DNA of 64,000 bases from assembly GCF_020523605.1 (NCBI RefSeq), contig NZ_JAJAQI010000012.1, positions 79,033 to 143,032 of the forward strand. The letters run 5' to 3'. The position numbers and the translations under genes were made by a program. The stretch comes from Roseicella aerolata (GTDB lineage: Bacteria > Pseudomonadota > Alphaproteobacteria > Acetobacterales > Acetobacteraceae). Under the pieces are notes generated by a model, which was given only the letters and a program-made list of their open reading frames with translations, ran no database searches and was not told where the DNA came from. Below are positions 21,816-30,468 of this stretch, in pieces (position 1 is the stretch's first letter; each line of letters opens with the position of its first letter).

Positions 21816-23063
21816 TCAGCCCTGGAAGCGCTCCGGGCGATAGGGTTCGGGGCTGATGCCTGGCACCGCCCCGGACATCATCTCGGCGAGAAGCCGTCCG
21901 GTGGTCGGTCCCAGGGTCAGGCCCTGATGCGCATGGCCGAAGGCGCACCAGGCGCCCGGCTGGCCGGGCAGCCTGCCGATGATCGGCAGCATGTCCGGCG
22001 TGCAGGGGCGCACGCCCATCCAGGGTTCGGCGTCCACGCGGTCCGCCAGCGGCAGCAGGCCGCGCGCGACGGGCTCGGCCCGCTCGAGCTGGACAGGGGT
22101 GGGCGCCGCACCGGTGCGGGCGAACTCGGCCCCGGTCGTCAGGCGGATTCCGGCCCGCATGGGGGCGAGCAGGAAGCCGCTCTCGGTATCCAGCACCGGG
22201 TGGTTCAGCACGGCATTGCCGCGCAGCCGGTAATGCATGTGGTAGCCGCGCTTGCCGAAGAGCGGCGGCGCGTAGCCGAAGCGCCGCGTCACCTCCGCGG
22301 AGGCGGCGCCCAGGGCGATGACAACCTCCCCCGCCTCCACCGCGCCCTCGGCGGTCCGCACCCGCCAGCCCTTGCCGGCGCGCTCGAGCGTCATGGCGTC
22401 GCCGACCGCGATGCTCCCGCCGTCCCGCGTGAACAGCCCGGCATAGGCGAGCGTCAGGGCATGCGGATCGCTGACCGCAAGCGGGTCCGTCCAGTGGATG
22501 GCGCCGGTCCGCTCCACCAGCAAATGGGGCTCCGCCGCCGCCAGGGCCTTGCCGTCCAGGGCCGCGAAATTGACCCCGTAGTCCCGCCGCGCCTGCTCGG
22601 CCTGGGCCAGCGCGTCCTCCAGCATCTGCGGCCGGGAATAGAGGCGCATCCAGCCGGTCGGCCGCAGCAGCGCCATGGCCTCGGTGCCGGCGGCGAGCGC
22701 GAGGTGCTCGTCGATGCAGGTGGTGATGAGCCGCGCATAGGCCTGCACGGCCTGCAGGTACCGCCCGGGCTCGGAATGCCACCAGTAGCGCAGCAGCGGC
22801 GAGACGAAGCCGGGCAGCGCGAGCGGGTGGTAGGCGACATCGACGGCGCGGTTGCGCGCGATGCGCCGGAGCTCGGCCAGGGCGCGCGGGAAGGGATGCG
22901 GATAGACCGCCTCCCGCTGGATGAGCCCGCCATTGCCGAAGGACGCGCCCTCCCCGGGCCCTCGCCGATCCACCAGCACCACGTCGTGGCCACGGCGCCG
23001 CAGGTGCAGCGCCACCGATACGCCGACCATTCCTGCGCCGAGCACGATTGCCGATTGGGACAT
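21816..23063 (-). CDS. dadA: FAD-dependent D-amino-acid dehydrogenase-like oxidoreductase
   Basis: A 415-residue DAO-family flavoenzyme. The N-terminus has a dinucleotide-binding motif (VLGAGMVGVSVALHLRRRGH) ending at the acidic residue of LVDRRGPGEGASFGNGG. The C-terminal segment EPWMGVRPCTPDMLPIIGR and FGHAHQGLTLGPTTGRLLAE matches DadA-type D-amino acid dehydrogenases, which oxidise D-amino acids to 2-oxo acids and pass electrons to the respiratory chain. Related sarcosine or glycine oxidases share the fold, so the substrate is inferred. The start at 23063 sits directly before the FAD-binding strand; the frame continues upstream without family similarity. Neighbouring hydantoinase and D-aminopeptidase-like genes fit a D-amino acid role. 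Confidence 0.87.
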   Translation of the reverse strand: MSQSAIVLGAGMVGVSVALHLRRRGHDVVLVDRRGPGEGASFGNGGLIQREAVYPHPFPRALAELRRIARNRAVDVAYHPLALPGFVSPLLRYWWHSEPGRYLQAVQAYARLITTCIDEHLALAAGTEAMALLRPTGWMRLYSRPQMLEDALAQAEQARRDYGVNFAALDGKALAAAEPHLLVERTGAIHWTDPLAVSDPHALTLAYAGLFTRDGGSIAVGDAMTLERAGKGWRVRTAEGAVEAGEVVIALGAASAEVTRRFGYAPPLFGKRGYHMHYRLRGNAVLNHPVLDTESGFLLAPMRAGIRLTTGAEFARTGAAPTPVQLERAEPVARGLLPLADRVDAEPWMGVRPCTPDMLPIIGRLPGQPGAWCAFGHAHQGLTLGPTTGRLLAEMMSGAVPGISPEPYRPERFQG

Positions 23064-23464
23064 CACCTGGTTCCGTCGCCTGTCTGCCGCCGCATCATGT
23101 CCGCCTTGTGCCGCCGGTCGAGCCCCCGCCACGCGGCGGATGCGCCCGCATCGCGGTCCGGCGCCATGCCGGGCCGCGCCGGAAGGCGTTCCGGGGCGTC
23201 GCATGGCGGCATTCTCCCGCGCGGGCTGCACCGTCGGGACGCCATGGCGGGCAGGCATGGCGCCGCGGACGGGATGCGATCCTTGCATGCCCCATGCCAG
23301 GCCCGCCGGCCGGGGCCGCTGGGCCGGGAGACGCGATGGCGGGTGGCGGGTGGCGTTCCCACCGGAACGCCAATCCCCTGCAGGCTCTTGTTGCCGCGCG
23401 GAGTCGCGCCTTCGGTCCTTCGCGGCCTGCCGCGATCCGCATCAGGCCAGGGAGGGGAGGAGGC
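23064..23464. other. 401-base divergent intergenic region
   Basis: This region separates the minus-strand oxidoreductase gene from the plus-strand yjbQ gene and must hold the promoters of both. I see no open frame with protein-like composition and no clear operator. Its last bases (GGGAGGGGAGGAGG) form the yjbQ ribosome binding site. Confidence 0.45.
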
Positions 23465-23899
23465 ATGGAGCAGCGGCTGCATCGCATCGAGGTCACGACG
23501 CGCCGGCGCGGCCTCATCGACATCACCGGCCAGGTCACCGGCTGGTGCCGGGACCAGGGGATCGCCACCGGCCTGCTGACCATCTGGTGCCGGCACACCT
23601 CCGCCTCCCTGCTGGTGCAGGAGAATGCCTCCCCGGATGTCCGGACCGACCTGGAGGCCTTCCTCGCGCGCCTGGTGCCGGATGGCGGCGATGGCCGGTA
23701 CCGGCATGAGGAGGAGGGGCCGGACGACATGCCCGCCCATATCCGGGCGGCGCTGACGCAGACACAGCTCTCCATCCCGGTCGCCGAAGGCAGGCCCGTG
23801 CTCGGGACCTGGCAGGGCATCTATCTCTACGAGCACCGAACCAGCCCGCACCGGCGCGAACTCGTGCTGCACCTTCTCGGCACGGCTGCGCCGGCCTGA
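23465..23899 (+). CDS. yjbQ: YjbQ/UPF0047 family protein
   Basis: A 144-residue protein covering the whole UPF0047 (YjbQ) family. The signatures are WCRHTSASLLVQENASPDV near residue 40, DDMPAHIRAALTQTQLSIPV and GTWQGIYLYEHRTSPHRR near the end. The conserved His residues form a metal or ligand site. Members have been linked to weak thiamine-phosphate synthase activity, but the physiological role is unsettled. The frame runs far upstream, but ATG 23465 follows an excellent GGAGG and begins where homologues begin. The gene is isolated: divergent from the oxidoreductase gene upstream and 361 bases before the next gene. Confidence 0.92.
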   Translation: MEQRLHRIEVTTRRRGLIDITGQVTGWCRDQGIATGLLTIWCRHTSASLLVQENASPDVRTDLEAFLARLVPDGGDGRYRHEEEGPDDMPAHIRAALTQTQLSIPVAEGRPVLGTWQGIYLYEHRTSPHRRELVLHLLGTAAPA

Positions 23900-24260
23900 A
23901 GGGGTCGGCCGGCGCCGGAACCGGAAGGGGCGGGCCGGTTCACGCGCGCGCCACGTCGCCTCCGCGCTGGCCGGCGACCCGGCCGGCACGTTCCGGGGGC
24001 TGGATCACCAGACCGCGAGAATGCCGCGAGGGTGCTTTCCATCCGGGGGCCTGCAGCAGCATTGCTTCCCGCCGGCTGCGCCACCGAAGATTGCTTTTTT
24101 TTAATCCATCTGGTAGGCGCAGGCTGCTCCGGAATGCGAGGCCGAGGGCCTGCGCTGGGCAGGGGAGCAGTTCTCGTCGCACATCGCCGGAAGGCTGGGA
24201 GCGTGATGCTGAGCCCGCCATATCCGGCGAACGAACCGCCCGCCCAGCGTGGAGAGAAGG
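23900..24260. other. 361-base intergenic stretch with an AT-rich patch
   Basis: No gene is recognised. A T8 run at about 24106-24113 (GATTGC then Ts, then AATCC) lies in a locally AT-rich patch, which is rare in this window. No stem precedes it, so it is not a clear terminator. It may be part of the promoter region for the PTS IIA-like gene and the Mrp operon. Confidence 0.4.
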
Positions 24261-24740
24261 ATGGGGATCACCGATCGAATCTCGGCCGCCGATGTCGTCC
24301 TCGACCTGGGCGCCAGCAGCAAGCGCAACCTGCTGCAGACCCTCGCGGCCGAGGCCGCCCGGAGGCTCGGGCGGCCAGAGGAGGAGATCCTCGACGCCCT
24401 GCAGGACCGTGAGGGGCTGGGCTCCACGGCCCTCGGCCGGGGCGTCGCGCTTCCCCATGCCCGCCTGGCCGGGGGCGACCCGCCGGTCATGCTCTTCGCG
24501 CGGCTCCATCACCCCATCGACTACGAGGCGCGCGACGAGGAGCCGGTCGATCTCGTCATCCTCGTGCTCTGGCCCGCGGCCTCGCCGGAGGGCTTCCTGC
24601 CCGCCCTGTCCGAGACCTGCCGGGCGTTGCGCGAGCCGCAGGCGCTGCGGCGGCTGCGGGCGGCGCGGTCGGCCGAGGAGGTCGTCGCGATCCTGAACCG
24701 CTACGCCCGGGCGACGGACGACGTGCCGGGGGAGGGGTGA
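24261..24740 (+). CDS. PTS IIA-Ntr-like phosphocarrier protein
   Basis: A 159-residue protein matching the EIIA fructose/nitrogen (PtsN) domain. The phosphorylatable His lies in TALGRGVALPHARL near residue 65, preceded by KRNLLQTLAAEAARRLG as in PtsN. No transporter domain is attached, so it should be a soluble regulatory phosphoprotein. In enterobacteria unphosphorylated PtsN controls potassium uptake (TrkA, KdpD). Here the gene sits 59 bases before an Mrp cation antiporter operon, not next to rpoN and hpf as is usual, so it may be a paralogue regulating cation balance (inference). ATG 24261 is preferred over GTG 24249 because GGAGA lies six bases upstream of it. Confidence 0.88.
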   Translation: MGITDRISAADVVLDLGASSKRNLLQTLAAEAARRLGRPEEEILDALQDREGLGSTALGRGVALPHARLAGGDPPVMLFARLHHPIDYEARDEEPVDLVILVLWPAASPEGFLPALSETCRALREPQALRRLRAARSAEEVVAILNRYARATDDVPGEG

Positions 24741-24799
24741 TGCGGCCTTCCCTGCCGGAGGCACCGCCCCTGCCGCCTGCCGGGCGCTGAGGCGACGCG

Positions 24800-27751
24800 A
24801 TGTACGACACCCTGCTCCTGCTCGCCCTGCTCGGCCTGCCTTTCGCCGGCGCCATCGCGGCCGGCCTGCTGCCGACGCGCGCGCGCAACGTCGCCTCCGC
24901 GCTGGCCGGCGCCGTCGCGCTCGCCGGCCTCAGCCTGGTCTGGGCCGCCTACCCGATCGTCTCGGCGGGCGGCGTGCTCCGCGCCGATTTCGCCTGGATG
25001 CCGATGCTCGGGCTGCATTTCGTGCTCCGGCTGGATGGCTTTGCCTGGCTCTTCGCCGGGGTGGTGACGGGGATCGGCGCGCTCGTGGTGCTCTATGCGC
25101 GCTACTACATGTCCTCCGACGACCCGGTGCCGCGCTTCTTCGCCTTCCTGCTCGCCTTCATGGGCGCGATGATGGGGGTGGTGGTCTCGGGCAACCTGCT
25201 CCAGCTCGCCTTCTTCTGGGAGCTGACGAGCCTCTTCTCCTTCCTGCTGATCGGCTACTGGCACCATACCGCGGCCGCCCGCGACGGCGCGCGCATGGCG
25301 CTGACCATCACGGCCTCGGGCGGGCTCGCCCTCTTCGCCGGCGTGCTGGTGCTCGGCCACATCACCGGCAGCTACGACCTCGAGGTGGTGCTCGCCGCCG
25401 GCGACCGCATCCGGGCGCACCCGCTCTACCTGCCGGCCCTGGTCCTCATCCTGCTCGGCGCCCTGACCAAGAGCGCGCAGTTCCCCTTCCATTTCTGGCT
25501 GCCGCACGCCATGGCGGCGCCGACCCCGGTCTCGGCCTATCTCCATTCCGCCACGCTGGTGAAGGCCGGCATCTTCCTGATGGCGCGGCTCTGGCCGGCG
25601 ATGGCGGGCACCGAGGCCTGGTTCCTGATCGTCGGGACGGCCGGGCTGGTCACGCTGCTGGTCGGCGCCTATGTCGCGATCTTCCAGCACGACCTGAAGG
25701 GGCTGCTGGCCTATTCCACCATCAGCCATCTCGGGCTGATCACCCTGCTGCTCGGCCTCAACAGCAAGCTGGCGCTGGTCGCGGCGGTCTTCCACGTGCT
25801 GAACCACGCCGCCTTCAAGGCCTCCCTCTTCATGGCGGCCGGCATCATCGACCATGAGACGGGCACGCGCGACATCCGGCGCCTGTCGGGCCTCAACCGC
25901 CCCATGCCCTTCACCGCGCGGCTGGCGCTGGTCGCCGCCGCGGCCATGGCCGGCGTGCCGCTGCTGAACGGCTTCATCTCCAAGGAGATGTTCTTCGCCG
26001 AGGCGCTGTCGGCCGAGGCGCCGTTGCCCGGGCTGCTGAACCTGCTGCCGCTCGCCGCCCTGCTGGCCAGCGCCTTCAGCGTCACCTACTCGCTTCGCTT
26101 CATCCACGGCGCCTTCTTCGGGCCGGACCCGGTGGACCTGCCACGCCAGCCGCATGAGCCCGCCACCTGGATGCGCTTCCCGGTCGAGATCCTGGTGCTG
26201 GCCTGCATCATGGTGGGCCTGCTGCCGGCGGCGACGGTCGGGCCCTTCCTCGACGTGGCCGTGCGCGCGGTGCTGGGGCCGGAGGTGCCCTATTACAGCC
26301 TGACCGTCTGGCACGGCTTCAACCTGCCGCTGCTGATGAGCGTGGTCGCGCTGGCCGGCGGCGTCGCCCTCTACCGCCTGCTGCAGCGGCGGCTGCGCAG
26401 CGGGGCGGAGGGCCCGCCGCTGCTCCGGCGGTTGCAGGGGCAGCGCATCTTCGAGCGGACGATGGTCTTCCTCTCCTGGCGGCTTGCCCGGCGGCTGGAA
26501 GGGTTCCTCGGCACGCGGCGGCTGCAGCCGCAGCTGCGCCTGATCGTCGCCGTCGCGATCTTGGCGGGTGCCGGCGCGGCCTGGCTGCGCGGTGTCGGGC
26601 CGGGAAACCTGCCGGCCTCACCCGTAGATCCCGTCCTGGCGCTGCTGTGGATGGTGGGCGGCATCTGTGCGATCGGCGCGGCCTGGCAGGCCAAGTACCA
26701 TCGCCTCGCCGCGGTCATCCTGGTCGGCGGGGTGGGGCTCATCGTCTGCGTCACCTTCGTCTGGTTCTCCGCCCCCGACCTGGCGCTGACGCAGCTCACG
26801 GTGGAGGTGGTGACCACCGTGCTCCTGCTGCTCGGCCTGCGCTGGCTGCCGAAGCGGTTCCAGACTCCCGGGGAGCGCGGGCCGGAGGTGCTGACGCGCA
26901 CGCGCCGGCTGCGCGACCTGGCCCTGGCGGTCGCCGCCGGCGGCGGCCTGGCAGCGCTGTCCTACGCCGTGATGACGCGCACGCCGCCCGACCTGCTGGC
27001 CCGCGACTTCCTGGCGCGTGCCTATACCGAAGGCGGCGGCACCAATGTGGTCAATGTCATCCTGGTGGATTTCCGCGGCTTCGACACGCTGGGCGAGATC
27101 TTCGTGGTGGCGGCGGTGGCGCTGGCCACCTATGCCCTGCTGCGTCGCTTCCGCCCGGCGCCCGACAGCGTGGAACTGCCGGAGCAGCAGCGCGACCAGC
27201 AGGAGACGGACACCCTGCAGCCGGAGCGGGGCGAGAGCGGCCGGGTGGCCGACTGGCTGATGGTGCCCTTCGTGCTGACGCGGCTCGTGTTCCCGGTCAT
27301 GCTCCTGGTGGCGGTCTTCCTGCTGCTGCGCGGCCATGACCTGCCCGGCGGCGGCTTCTCGGCGGGCATGGTCGTCGCGATCGCCATCATCATGCTCTAC
27401 ATGATCGGCGGGACGGACTGGACCGAGGACCGGCTGCGGCTGCGGCCGCATCTCTGGATCGGCACCGGGCTGCTGCTCGCCACCGGCACCGGGCTTGCCG
27501 CCTGGGCCTTCGGCCACCCCTTCCTGACCTCCTACTTCGCCTATCTGGACCTGCCCTTCATCGGGAAGGTCCCGGCCGCCAGCGCGCTGCTCTTCGACAT
27601 CGGCGTGTTCATCCTGGTGGTCGGCGCCACGCTGCTGATGCTGGTCGCGCTGGCGCATCAGTCCGTGCGCGGCCACCGCGCCACGCCCCGGCCGCCGCCC
27701 GCGCCCGTGGCGCGCGAGCGGACCCCTGTCACCGCGGCGGGAGAGGACTGA
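24800..27751 (+). CDS. mrpA: Mrp Na+(K+)/H+ antiporter subunit A fused to subunit B
   Basis: A 983-residue polytopic membrane protein. Residues about 1-500 form the proton-translocating module related to respiratory NuoL, with the conserved Glu in FFWELTSLFSFLLIGYWH and the Lys in LTKSAQFPFHFWLPHAM. The MrpA-specific C-terminal helices follow (about 600-790, with TQLTVEVVTTVLLLLGLRWL). From about residue 810 the chain continues with an MrpB/MnhB domain (LPGGGFSAGMVVAIAIIMLYMIGG). This fused arrangement is known for rhizobial PhaA/B. The complex exchanges cytoplasmic Na+ or K+ for protons at the inner membrane. The stop overlaps the mrpC start (TGATG), and subunits C-G follow with four-base overlaps. 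Confidence 0.95.
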   Translation: MYDTLLLLALLGLPFAGAIAAGLLPTRARNVASALAGAVALAGLSLVWAAYPIVSAGGVLRADFAWMPMLGLHFVLRLDGFAWLFAGVVTGIGALVVLYARYYMSSDDPVPRFFAFLLAFMGAMMGVVVSGNLLQLAFFWELTSLFSFLLIGYWHHTAAARDGARMALTITASGGLALFAGVLVLGHITGSYDLEVVLAAGDRIRAHPLYLPALVLILLGALTKSAQFPFHFWLPHAMAAPTPVSAYLHSATLVKAGIFLMARLWPAMAGTEAWFLIVGTAGLVTLLVGAYVAIFQHDLKGLLAYSTISHLGLITLLLGLNSKLALVAAVFHVLNHAAFKASLFMAAGIIDHETGTRDIRRLSGLNRPMPFTARLALVAAAAMAGVPLLNGFISKEMFFAEALSAEAPLPGLLNLLPLAALLASAFSVTYSLRFIHGAFFGPDPVDLPRQPHEPATWMRFPVEILVLACIMVGLLPAATVGPFLDVAVRAVLGPEVPYYSLTVWHGFNLPLLMSVVALAGGVALYRLLQRRLRSGAEGPPLLRRLQGQRIFERTMVFLSWRLARRLEGFLGTRRLQPQLRLIVAVAILAGAGAAWLRGVGPGNLPASPVDPVLALLWMVGGICAIGAAWQAKYHRLAAVILVGGVGLIVCVTFVWFSAPDLALTQLTVEVVTTVLLLLGLRWLPKRFQTPGERGPEVLTRTRRLRDLALAVAAGGGLAALSYAVMTRTPPDLLARDFLARAYTEGGGTNVVNVILVDFRGFDTLGEIFVVAAVALATYALLRRFRPAPDSVELPEQQRDQQETDTLQPERGESGRVADWLMVPFVLTRLVFPVMLLVAVFLLLRGHDLPGGGFSAGMVVAIAIIMLYMIGGTDWTEDRLRLRPHLWIGTGLLLATGTGLAAWAFGHPFLTSYFAYLDLPFIGKVPAASALLFDIGVFILVVGATLLMLVALAHQSVRGHRATPRPPPAPVARERTPVTAAGED

Positions 27752-28095
27752 TGGAACTCGTTGCCTCGCTCGGCATCGGCGTGCTGGCCGGCTCGGGCGT
27801 CTGGCTGCTGCTACGGCCGCGTACCTTCCAGGTCATCATCGGCCTCTCCCTGCTGTCCTATGCCGTGAACCTGTTCATCTTCTCGACCGGGGGGCTGCGC
27901 AGCGGCGCGGCCGCCATCCTTGAGCCGGGCGAGGCGGGGAGCATCGCCCAGTACACCGACCCGCTGCCCCAGGCGCTGGTGCTGACCGCCATCGTCATCA
28001 GCTTCGCGACCACGGCGCTGCTGCTGGTGGTGCTGCTGGCCGCGCGCGGCCTGACCGGGACCGACCATGTGGACGGGCGGGAGCGCGACCGGTGA
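27751..28095 (+). CDS. mrpC: Mrp antiporter subunit C
   Basis: A 114-residue membrane protein related to NuoK, with three predicted helices (for example GVWLLLRPRTFQVIIGLSLL and LVLTAIVISFATTALLLVVL). The order after mrpA and the motif LLSYAVNLFIFSTGG identify it as MrpC/MnhC. The ATG shares its A with the mrpA stop and the stop overlaps the GTG of mrpD, so translation is coupled throughout the operon. Confidence 0.94.
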   Translation: MELVASLGIGVLAGSGVWLLLRPRTFQVIIGLSLLSYAVNLFIFSTGGLRSGAAAILEPGEAGSIAQYTDPLPQALVLTAIVISFATTALLLVVLLAARGLTGTDHVDGRERDR

Positions 28096-29702
28096 GCGGC
28101 TGGATGGACCATCTGGTGATCGCGCCGGTCCTGGTGCCGATGCTGGCCGGCATCGTCATGATCCTCGCCGGCGATCGCTGGCGGGGGGCGACGGTATCGC
28201 TCGGCCTCGGCTCCACCCTGGCGCTGGCGGTGCTCTCCGCCCTGCTGCTCGTGCTGGCGGACGGGCCGGTGGTGCGCATCTACCGGCTGGGCGACTGGCC
28301 CTCGCTGTTCGGCATCGTGCTGGTGCTGGACCGACTCTCGGCGCTGATGCTGGTGCTGACGGCGGCGCTCGGCCTCGCCGTCTTCGTCTTCTCGCTGTCG
28401 CGCTGGCATCGCGCCGGGGCGTATTTCCACCCGCTCCTGCAATTCCAGCTCATGGGGCTGAACGGCGCCTTCCTGACCGGCGACCTGTTCAACCTCTTCG
28501 TCTTCTTCGAGGTGATGCTCGCCGCCTCCTACGGCATGGCGCTGCACGGCTCCGGCACGGCGCGGGTCCGGGCGGGGCTGCACTACATCACCATCAACCT
28601 GCTGGCCTCGCTGCTGTTCCTGATCGGGGTCAGCGTGGTCTATGGCATCGGCGGCACGCTCAACATGGCCGACCTCGCGGCGCGCATGCGCGACGTCGCG
28701 GCCGAGGACCGGGCCTTGCTGGAGACCGGCCTCGCGGTGCTCGGCATCGCCTTCCTGGTCAAGGCGGCGATGTGGCCGCTGGGCTTCTGGCTGCCGGGCA
28801 CCTATGCCGCGGCCTGCGCGCCGGCGGCGGCGATCCTTTCCATCCTCAGCAAGGTCGGGGTCTATGCGGTGCTGCGCCTCTGGCTGCTGCTGTTCGGCGC
28901 GGCCGCCGGCGAGTCCGCCGGCTTCGGCGGCCCCTGGCTGGTGGCCGGCGGGGTGCTGACCATCGCCTTCGGCTCGATCGCCGTGCTGGCCACGCAGAAC
29001 CTGTCGCGCCTCGCGGGGGCGAGCGTGCTGGTCTCCTCCGGCACCCTGCTGGCCGCCATCGGCGCGGGCCAGGTCGCGGTGACCGGCGGCGCGCTGTTCT
29101 ACCTCGCCAGCTCGGTGCTCGCGATCGGCGCCTTCTTCCTGCTGATCGAACTGGTGGAGCGCGGCCGCGAGGTCGGCGCCGACGTGCTGGCGGTGACGCG
29201 CGAGGCCTTCGGCACGGGCGAGGAGGAGGAGGAGACGCAGGAGCAGGAGGCGGTCGGCGTCGCCATCCCGGGCACCGTCGCCATCCTCGGCATGAGCTTC
29301 ATGGCCTGCGCGCTGCTGCTGGCGGGCCTGCCGCCGCTTTCCGGCTTCCTGGCGAAATTCGCCATCCTCGCCCCGCTGCTCGGCACCGGCGAGGCCGGGC
29401 TGCCCGTCACCACCTGGGTGCTGCTGGCGGCCCTGATCCTGTCCGGGCTGGCGACGGTCATCGCCATGCTGCGCGCCGGCATCGACGCCTTCTGGGCCTC
29501 GCCGGCCGGCAGCGTGCCGCGGGTCGGGGTCATCGAGATCGCGCCCGTCGCGCTGCTGCTGGCCCTTTGCGGCGCGCTCACCATCGGGGCGGGGCCGGCC
29601 ATGGACTACATGCAGGCCGCGGCGCAGGCGCTGCACGCGCCGCAGGACTACCTGCGGGGCGTCCTCGCGGCGACGGCCGCGCGGCCGGGGGGCGGCGGAT
29701 GA
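28092..29702 (+). CDS. mrpD: Mrp antiporter subunit D
   Basis: A 536-residue NuoM/N-like membrane subunit with about 14 helices. It carries the conserved Glu in LFNLFVFFEVMLAASYGMAL (about residue 138) and the Lys in FLVKAAMWPLGFWLPGTYAA (about 224), both needed for proton movement in this family. The start is GTG 28092, overlapping the mrpC stop. A loop near residue 380 holds an acidic run (EEEEETQEQE) that I do not recall in the family; it lies between helices and may be cytoplasmic. The stop overlaps the mrpE ATG by four bases. Confidence 0.95.
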   Translation: MSGWMDHLVIAPVLVPMLAGIVMILAGDRWRGATVSLGLGSTLALAVLSALLLVLADGPVVRIYRLGDWPSLFGIVLVLDRLSALMLVLTAALGLAVFVFSLSRWHRAGAYFHPLLQFQLMGLNGAFLTGDLFNLFVFFEVMLAASYGMALHGSGTARVRAGLHYITINLLASLLFLIGVSVVYGIGGTLNMADLAARMRDVAAEDRALLETGLAVLGIAFLVKAAMWPLGFWLPGTYAAACAPAAAILSILSKVGVYAVLRLWLLLFGAAAGESAGFGGPWLVAGGVLTIAFGSIAVLATQNLSRLAGASVLVSSGTLLAAIGAGQVAVTGGALFYLASSVLAIGAFFLLIELVERGREVGADVLAVTREAFGTGEEEEETQEQEAVGVAIPGTVAILGMSFMACALLLAGLPPLSGFLAKFAILAPLLGTGEAGLPVTTWVLLAALILSGLATVIAMLRAGIDAFWASPAGSVPRVGVIEIAPVALLLALCGALTIGAGPAMDYMQAAAQALHAPQDYLRGVLAATAARPGGGG

Positions 29703-30190
29703 CGCGCTGGCTGCCCTACCCGCTGCTGACGCTGGCGCTGCTCGCCGCCTGGCTGCTGCTGGCCGAAAGCCTCTCCCCCGGCGCCTTCCTGCTCGGCGCC
29801 CTGGTCGCGCTCCTGGCCTCCTGGGTACTGGCGGTGCTGGCGCCGCCGAAGGCGCGGCTGCGGCGGCTCGGCGCGGTGCCGGGGCTGCTGGCCATGGTCC
29901 TGGTGGAGGTCGTGCGGTCCAACAACGCCGTCGCCCGGATCATCCTGCGGCCGGGCGGGGCGAGGCCCCCCCGCTCGGGCTTCGTGCGCATCCCGCTCGA
30001 CCTGCGCAATCCCTATGGCCTGGCGGCGCTGGCCTGCATCCTCACCGCCACGCCGGGCACGGTCTGGGTGGAATACGATTCGAGCGACGGGACGATGCTG
30101 CTGCATGTGCTCGACCTGATCGATGAGGAAGCCTGGGTCCGCATCATCAAGGACCGGTGGGAGCGGCGGCTGATGGAGATCTTCGAATGA
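29699..30190 (+). CDS. mrpE: Mrp antiporter subunit E
   Basis: A 163-residue protein of the MnhE/MrpE family, with two or three N-terminal helices and a soluble C-terminal half. The segments VRSNNAVARIILRP, LACILTATPGTVWVEYDS and HVLDLIDEEAWVRIIKDRWE are family signatures. The frame is open far upstream within mrpD, but the real start is ATG 29699, overlapping the mrpD stop by four bases. Confidence 0.94.
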   Translation: MTRWLPYPLLTLALLAAWLLLAESLSPGAFLLGALVALLASWVLAVLAPPKARLRRLGAVPGLLAMVLVEVVRSNNAVARIILRPGGARPPRSGFVRIPLDLRNPYGLAALACILTATPGTVWVEYDSSDGTMLLHVLDLIDEEAWVRIIKDRWERRLMEIFE

Positions 30191-30468
30191 GCGTGGCGCT
30201 GCTCGGCTGGTCCATCCTGCTCGCGCAGGTCCTGCTCGCCGCCGCGATGGGCTGCGCGGCCTTCCGCGTCCTGCGCGGGCCGCGGGCGCAGGACCGCGTC
30301 CTCGCGCTCGATACGCTCTACATCAACGCCGCGATGCTGCTGCTGGTCTTCGGCATCCGGACCGGCAGCACCCATTACTTCGAGGCGGCGCTGCTCATCG
30401 CGCTGCTCGGCTTCGTCGCGACCGCGGCGCTGTCGAAATTCCTGATGCGCGGCGAGGTGATCGAATGA
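30187..30468 (+). CDS. mrpF: Mrp antiporter subunit F
   Basis: A 93-residue, three-helix membrane protein of the MrpF/MnhF family. RVLRGPRAQDRVLALDTLYIN after the first helix is the family hallmark, followed by EAALLIALLGFVATAALSKFLMRG. It starts at ATG 30187, overlapping mrpE by four bases, and its end overlaps mrpG by four bases. Confidence 0.94.
   Translation: MSVALLGWSILLAQVLLAAAMGCAAFRVLRGPRAQDRVLALDTLYINAAMLLLVFGIRTGSTHYFEAALLIALLGFVATAALSKFLMRGEVIE

Noticed and set aside
24100..24120. T8 run as a rho-independent terminator after yjbQ
   Set aside because: No GC-rich stem lies directly before the T-run; it is about 210 bases from the yjbQ stop.
28067..29698. Upstream extension of the mrpE frame through mrpD
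   Set aside because: That part is an out-of-frame reading of mrpD; MrpE similarity begins at ATG 29699, which overlaps the mrpD stop in the usual four-base way.
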